From Desulfobacteraceae bacterium (GTDB lineage: Bacteria; Desulfobacterota; Desulfobacteria; Desulfobacterales; Desulfosalsimonadaceae): a stretch of DNA of 40,443 nt. The DNA is taken from assembly GCA_003597945.1 (NCBI GenBank), contig QZJS01000081.1:1-40443 (forward strand). Reading direction: 5' to 3'. Each line of letters begins with the position of its first letter. Position 1 is the stretch's first letter. The position numbers and the translations under genes were made by a program. Below, in pieces: positions 33,759 through 40,443 of the stretch. The notes beneath the pieces were generated by a model that ran no database searches, was not told the DNA's origin, and saw nothing but the letters and a program-made list of their open reading frames with translations.

Positions 33759-34343
33759 TATTTTATAGATGATCCGTTTGTCTGTAATAATGATGTCCAC
33801 GTATTTGTCGTGGGAATCCATGGGCACCTGGGCCACCATCTGGTCTTCAATGGCAAAAGCGACCTTGCGGGTAGTAGCGGGAAGTTTCGGAATAATCCGG
33901 TCGTATCGCCCGGTGCCGTCTCCCAGCCGCCCTCCCTTTTCATCAAAAGCGATGCCGGGGATAATGGCGATATCAATCGCATCCATATTCACCAGCTTGC
34001 AGCGATCCGGGTCCGGCCCCACAATATTGCCCGGTCCGGTTTTCAGGTCGGATTCGATATTGTACAATTTATAAAACCGGGCGCCGTTATTGTCCGGATG
34101 GAAAAGGGGAAGCACGATCTGTTTGAGCTCCTGACCACATCGCTTCAGGATCGGCCGGGTATCCACTTCATTGGGCTGGCTGATATAAAGCAAAGCAGTC
34201 TGTGCTTCAAGAAAATTGGCGAACTCAAACAACTGGTCTTCAATGGCCTGGTATTTCTGCTTCAGTTCTTTTCTGGAAAGGTCACTGATCTTTTTATCGA
34301 TTTTTTTCCGAAGTTCCTGTTTTTTTTCTTTTAAATCTTCCAT
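33756..34343 (-). CDS. 5-formyltetrahydrofolate cyclo-ligase
   Basis: This is a 195-residue enzyme that converts 5-formyl-THF to 5,10-methenyl-THF with ATP, returning stored folate to one-carbon metabolism. The signature is GGRLGDGTGRYDR at 137-149, close to the usual GxRLGxGxGYYDR, preceded by IAIIPGIAFD. The basic N-terminal helix (KKQELRKKIDKKI) is typical. GGAG before the ATG at 34343 supports the start; an upstream ATG at 34412 would add 23 atypical residues. The stop codon is formed by the end of a palindromic repeat, so the original C-terminus may have been altered slightly. It lies upstream of der and rarA on the same strand. Confidence 0.88.
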   Translation of the reverse strand: MEDLKEKKQELRKKIDKKISDLSRKELKQKYQAIEDQLFEFANFLEAQTALLYISQPNEVDTRPILKRCGQELKQIVLPLFHPDNNGARFYKLYNIESDLKTGPGNIVGPDPDRCKLVNMDAIDIAIIPGIAFDEKGGRLGDGTGRYDRIIPKLPATTRKVAFAIEDQMVAQVPMDSHDKYVDIIITDKRIIYKI

Positions 34344-37462
<3,119 letters not shown>

Positions 37463-37475
37463 CCGGGAGTACCCT

Positions 37476-39338
37476 ATGAGAAAAAAGTCTCTCTTTTTTT
37501 CAGCGCTGGCGATCACGGTTTGTCTGGCGCTCGGATCAGCGGCATTCGGCGCTTCCCAGGTAAAAAAGCGATTTATTGTCAGCCAGGACAGGGGTAGGGA
37601 TATTTTGTGCGATCCTTACACGGTCCAAAAGAATGACTATCTGGTCAGGCTGTTTCAGCAGCGGGGTGATATCGCCAGCCGTGACCTGCCCATGTTTCTC
37701 GACATATTCAAACGGCTCAATCCCGACATTCTGGATGTGAATCTGATTTATCCTGATCAGAATATATTGATTCCGCTTAAGATTTTGGAGCCCGGCGCCC
37801 TGGAAGGCCAGGAAACGGGTATCGTAGCCATTCCAATGATAATGATTTCAAATATTTCCGATGAGTTGATGGCAAGTTCCTCTGAGCATATCGTGGTTCA
37901 GGGTGATACGGTTTCCAGTCTGCTCATCCCCCGGTTCGGCAGGCCCGGCAGTCATTCATATCAGCAGGGTATTGAAATATTTAAATATTTGAATCCGGAG
38001 GTCAAAGATATCGATATGATTCGTGCCGAACAGAAAATCCGGCTGCCTGAGCCCGAGATACAGGAGAGCCCATGGTACGCGGAATTGTTTGATGAATCCG
38101 GAAAGATCACGGTATCTAAAGATACGCGTCGTGCCGAACTCGCCCCTCTGGAGCTGCCCGCACTCCGTGATATCGAGGAACTTGAACTGCTCACTCCTCT
38201 TGAAACGATAGGGGAACTGGAATCCGCGGAAATCGCGACGCCGGCCCCGGAGGCACCGGAAACGACGATATCGGCGGAACCCACCTCCAGCGGCAAGACA
38301 CGCACCTCGCCCCGGAACCTTTTTGAAAAGACCGCCAGGATCTTCCGGGCCGAGCTCATCGATTCCGGAGAATATTTTTTTCCCCGCAAAGGACAGTCTG
38401 ATTTCCGCCTGGATCTCTCGGTTTCACCCGTGATGGAGTTCCGCTCAGGGAAACGGGTATTATATGCCCCGGATGACCGGGTTTCCCGCATAGACGCTGA
38501 TGTCATTAAAATGTACTGGAAAAATGTGACCATTCTGCATATTCCGGAAACGGCTGAACTAAGAGATCTGCTCAATCCGATTTGTCCCGTGATTGGCGGA
38601 GGGAAATGCGACAGCGTAACATCCTTTGAAGACGGTGGGGTGCGGGTGACGCTAAGGGCCGATTATATTTATGACAATCCAAACGGACGCGGCAAAGTGT
38701 ACCTTGCCGTTCTCGATCATCCGGACCGGGCATTGCCGGCACCATTTCGGGTTTATCTGGAAGGAAAAGGGATTCTCGTATCCGAATGGATCGACAGCGA
38801 CACCTGGTTCGGCGCCACGGATCGATATGGTGTCCGGCAGTTGCCGGCCAGTGAGGCTGTTTTTCTGCCCTCCGGCGTTCCTGAGGTGACGGTGCGCATG
38901 CTTGCGGATGTTTTCGGATTCAGCTATCAGGAGAAGGTTGAAATCGAATTTACTTATGCCGGATTCCAGGTGAAAACCCGTGTGAATCTGCTCACCACCT
39001 CAGAAGGTCTTGAAGTGCTTGTGGATTTTGGTGATTTCCGTGGGGACGCCTTGAATTCCCTGGAAAATAGGGGTTACAGTGTGTTGCAGATCCAGCGGCA
39101 TCAGAGCAACCAGTCGATTTTAGAGGCGTTTCTGGATCATTTGGCCATGGCCTATGAAAAAGATCCCACCTTCTGGGTTGCCGACAGAGCCCGCATCCAC
39201 AATCCATCCATACAGGTGCCGGGTGTTAAGGTTGTATTCAACGGTCAGGGCTTTCTTTTTTCAGATGCACCGGTTCCCCCGCGACTGTTGTCGTTTTTCG
39301 CGGAAGCAGGGCTTCGCATGGTCGTGATGTCGCCGTGA
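37476..39338 (+). CDS. Exported LysM-domain protein, large unknown C-terminal domain
   Basis: This is a 620-residue exported protein with a signal peptide at 1-26 (SAAFGAS). Two LysM-like domains, which bind peptidoglycan glycan, lie at about 48-101 (YTVQKNDYLVRLF ... YPDQNILIPL) and 138-191 (HIVVQGDTVSSLL ... RAEQKIRLPEP). A Glu/Pro-rich linker (216-280) follows. The C-terminal region (about 281-620) is strand-rich and not recognised, with hydrophobic-charged alternation but no catalytic motif. It probably sits in the periplasm holding the wall. It starts 13 bases after thrC and is followed by the TPR lipoprotein gene, with which it may form an envelope pair. Confidence 0.75.
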   Translation: MRKKSLFFSALAITVCLALGSAAFGASQVKKRFIVSQDRGRDILCDPYTVQKNDYLVRLFQQRGDIASRDLPMFLDIFKRLNPDILDVNLIYPDQNILIPLKILEPGALEGQETGIVAIPMIMISNISDELMASSSEHIVVQGDTVSSLLIPRFGRPGSHSYQQGIEIFKYLNPEVKDIDMIRAEQKIRLPEPEIQESPWYAELFDESGKITVSKDTRRAELAPLELPALRDIEELELLTPLETIGELESAEIATPAPEAPETTISAEPTSSGKTRTSPRNLFEKTARIFRAELIDSGEYFFPRKGQSDFRLDLSVSPVMEFRSGKRVLYAPDDRVSRIDADVIKMYWKNVTILHIPETAELRDLLNPICPVIGGGKCDSVTSFEDGGVRVTLRADYIYDNPNGRGKVYLAVLDHPDRALPAPFRVYLEGKGILVSEWIDSDTWFGATDRYGVRQLPASEAVFLPSGVPEVTVRMLADVFGFSYQEKVEIEFTYAGFQVKTRVNLLTTSEGLEVLVDFGDFRGDALNSLENRGYSVLQIQRHQSNQSILEAFLDHLAMAYEKDPTFWVADRARIHNPSIQVPGVKVVFNGQGFLFSDAPVPPRLLSFFAEAGLRMVVMSP

Positions 39339-39396
39339 AGCGTTTTGTTTTTTCTGAAAAGGTTTTAATGCTTAGCTGGCAAGGATTATAGCAGAA

Positions 39397-40188
39397 ATGA
39401 TAAAGCAAATGAGGGGCGGTTGGAAGTACGGAAATATTTTTTATTTCTGCGTGCTGTTAGTTACCGGCATGCTGGCGGCCTGTTCTTCCAGCCAGAGTAT
39501 CATCAAGCAGGATCAGTCCCGGGCGTTTCGGGAACTCGGGGAGGCCTATATGGGCCAGGGACAATACACTCAGGCGTTGATCGAATTTAAAAAGGCCGAG
39601 CAGCTTTACGACAAGGACCCTTATCTCCAGAACAATCTCGGACTGGCTTTCCTGGCCAAGCGGGACCCGGATCTTGCCATTATCCATTTTCAAAAAGCCA
39701 TTAATCTGAAATCCGATTATACGCCGGCTTTAAACAACCTGGGAACGGCATATCTTGAAAAGGAGGAGTGGCATCAGGCCATTGACTGCTTTGAAAAGGC
39801 GACAAAGGATCTTATGTACATGACCCCGCATTTTCCCCTGACCAATATGGGGTTTGCCTATTACAAACTTAAAGATTACAATAAAGCCATCCGTTACAGT
39901 CAGGATGCCATTGAAATCAGTCCCAATTTTCCAAAGGCCCACCATAATCTCGGCCTTGCCTTCATGGCGGCGGGCCGGCATGCGGAGGCAATCGACGCAC
40001 TGGAGCAGGCCGCGGCCCTGGCGCCCAAAGAAGCCCATATTTATTTTGATCTCGGCAGGATTTATGAGTTGAGGGGGGAATACCGTAAATCATATGATTC
40101 ATTTAAAAAAGCGGCTGCCATCACGGATCGCCGCCAGTTGGCGGCCGAAGCCGAAGCCGAGGCGGAACGGGTCCGCACCCTCCGTTGA
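39397..40188 (+). CDS. TPR-repeat lipoprotein, PilF/PilW-like
   Basis: This is a 263-residue lipoprotein. The signal peptide ends in the lipobox LAAC, lipidated at Cys29. At least five tetratricopeptide repeats follow, for example AFRELGEAYMGQGQYTQALI, LQNNLGLAFLAKRDPDLAI, ALNNLGTAYLEKEEWHQAI, TNMGFAYYKLKDYNKAI and AHHNLGLAFMAAGRHAEAI, ending in an Ala/Glu-rich helix. The layout matches PilF/PilW, the outer-membrane lipoprotein that helps the type IV pilus secretin assemble. No pilus gene lies nearby, so general TPR scaffold is an alternative. It follows the LysM protein gene by 58 bases. Confidence 0.8.
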   Translation: MIKQMRGGWKYGNIFYFCVLLVTGMLAACSSSQSIIKQDQSRAFRELGEAYMGQGQYTQALIEFKKAEQLYDKDPYLQNNLGLAFLAKRDPDLAIIHFQKAINLKSDYTPALNNLGTAYLEKEEWHQAIDCFEKATKDLMYMTPHFPLTNMGFAYYKLKDYNKAIRYSQDAIEISPNFPKAHHNLGLAFMAAGRHAEAIDALEQAAALAPKEAHIYFDLGRIYELRGEYRKSYDSFKKAAAITDRRQLAAEAEAEAERVRTLR

Positions 40189-40346
40189 GGTCGGTATATT
40201 CGGCATATTAATGATATAATGTCCTGTTATAAGACAAGCGACTCAAGAATCTGTTCCATATCCTTTAAGAAGGCGGCATGGCCGCAGATCCCCCCTTACC
40301 CCCGATCGACGCCGACAGTGCGACCGGATCACTGTTGATTGAAGTA
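40189..40346. other. Intergenic tail with small hairpins
   Basis: No gene is seen. ACAGTG (40315-40320) and CACTGT (40330-40335) form a hairpin with a 9-nt loop, and GCGGC-ATG-GCCGC (40273-40285) another. There is no clean T-run terminator after the TPR gene. Confidence 0.4.
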
Positions 40347-40443
40347 TGATAGTCTCGTAAAAAGTCGCCATCGGACGGCCTTGTAAAAAGTTCAAGATCA
40401 AGGCTTGCGCAATATCGAAGAATGCAGCGTACTTAGCGTACGT
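40347..40443. repeat. Palindromic repeat element (partial, at window end)
   Basis: The end motif TGATAGTCTCGTAAAAAGTC starts at 40347 and matches the ends of the elements at 711-899 and 33640-33758. A second arm, GACGGCCTTGTAAAAAGT (40374-40391), is the reverse complement of the sequence at 79-96. Bases 40402-40443 are identical to 1-42. The element runs off the window edge. Confidence 0.75.

Overview
The window looks like chromosomal DNA of a GC-rich, Gram-negative bacterium. Outer-membrane lipoproteins, a TVP38-type membrane protein, a PilF-like TPR lipoprotein, RimO, paired YkgJ-type cysteine-cluster proteins and many short overlapping start/stop junctions fit a deltaproteobacterium (Desulfobacterota, probably a Desulfosarcina/Desulfococcus-type relative). 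This placement is an inference from gene style only; no 16S gene or sulfate-reduction gene is present. Nearly all of the window is housekeeping DNA. There is no transposase, integrase, phage gene or CRISPR array.

Layout. 1-960: a MazEF-type toxin-antitoxin pair bracketed by palindromic repeats, with a near-consensus promoter on the far side of one repeat. 1109-4038 (minus): NRDE protein, signal peptidase I, an NTF2-like membrane-anchored protein and a CaCA cation exchanger. 4159-12231 (plus): thiolase with an insertion, a 60-residue membrane protein, gyrA, gpsA, radC, a small cysteine protein, pgk and a TVP38 protein. 12316-13377: an unrecognised protein. 13385-15856 (minus): short N-acetyltransferase and class A PBP. 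15949-16067: tRNA-Val(GAC) with a strong terminator. 16114-16632 (minus): a HigBA-type locus whose toxin is broken. 16887-21283 (minus): ECH1-like crotonase, rimO, polyprenyl diphosphate synthase and an exported FlgT-like protein. 21485-23651 (plus): secreted trypsin-like protease with a coiled-coil insertion, and a tRNA-dihydrouridine synthase. 23772-29298 (plus): a tightly coupled chain of dNTPase, two YkgJ-family proteins, a coiled-coil lipoprotein and a metal-ligand-less 5'-nucleotidase homologue with a barrel-like C-terminus. 29398-30787: SDR oxidoreductase and a Cys-rich exported protein. 30828-34343 (minus): rarA, der and 5-formyl-THF cyclo-ligase. 34689-40188 (plus): serS, thrC, a LysM protein and a TPR lipoprotein.

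How it fits together. The plus-strand block at 4-12 kb and the serS/thrC block are core metabolism and information processing. The envelope theme recurs: lepB, PBP1A, polyprenyl diphosphate synthase, the 26-29 kb lipoprotein/pseudo-nucleotidase pair, and the LysM/TPR pair. The most unusual items are the pseudo-5'-nucleotidase with a barrel-like tail, the protease with about 108 residues of coiled coil between catalytic His and Asp, the decayed HigB toxin beside an intact antitoxin, and a palindromic intergenic repeat family with ends resembling TGATG-N5-GTAAAAAGTCG. Copies of this repeat sit against gene boundaries and also form both ends of the window, which share a 42-bp direct repeat.
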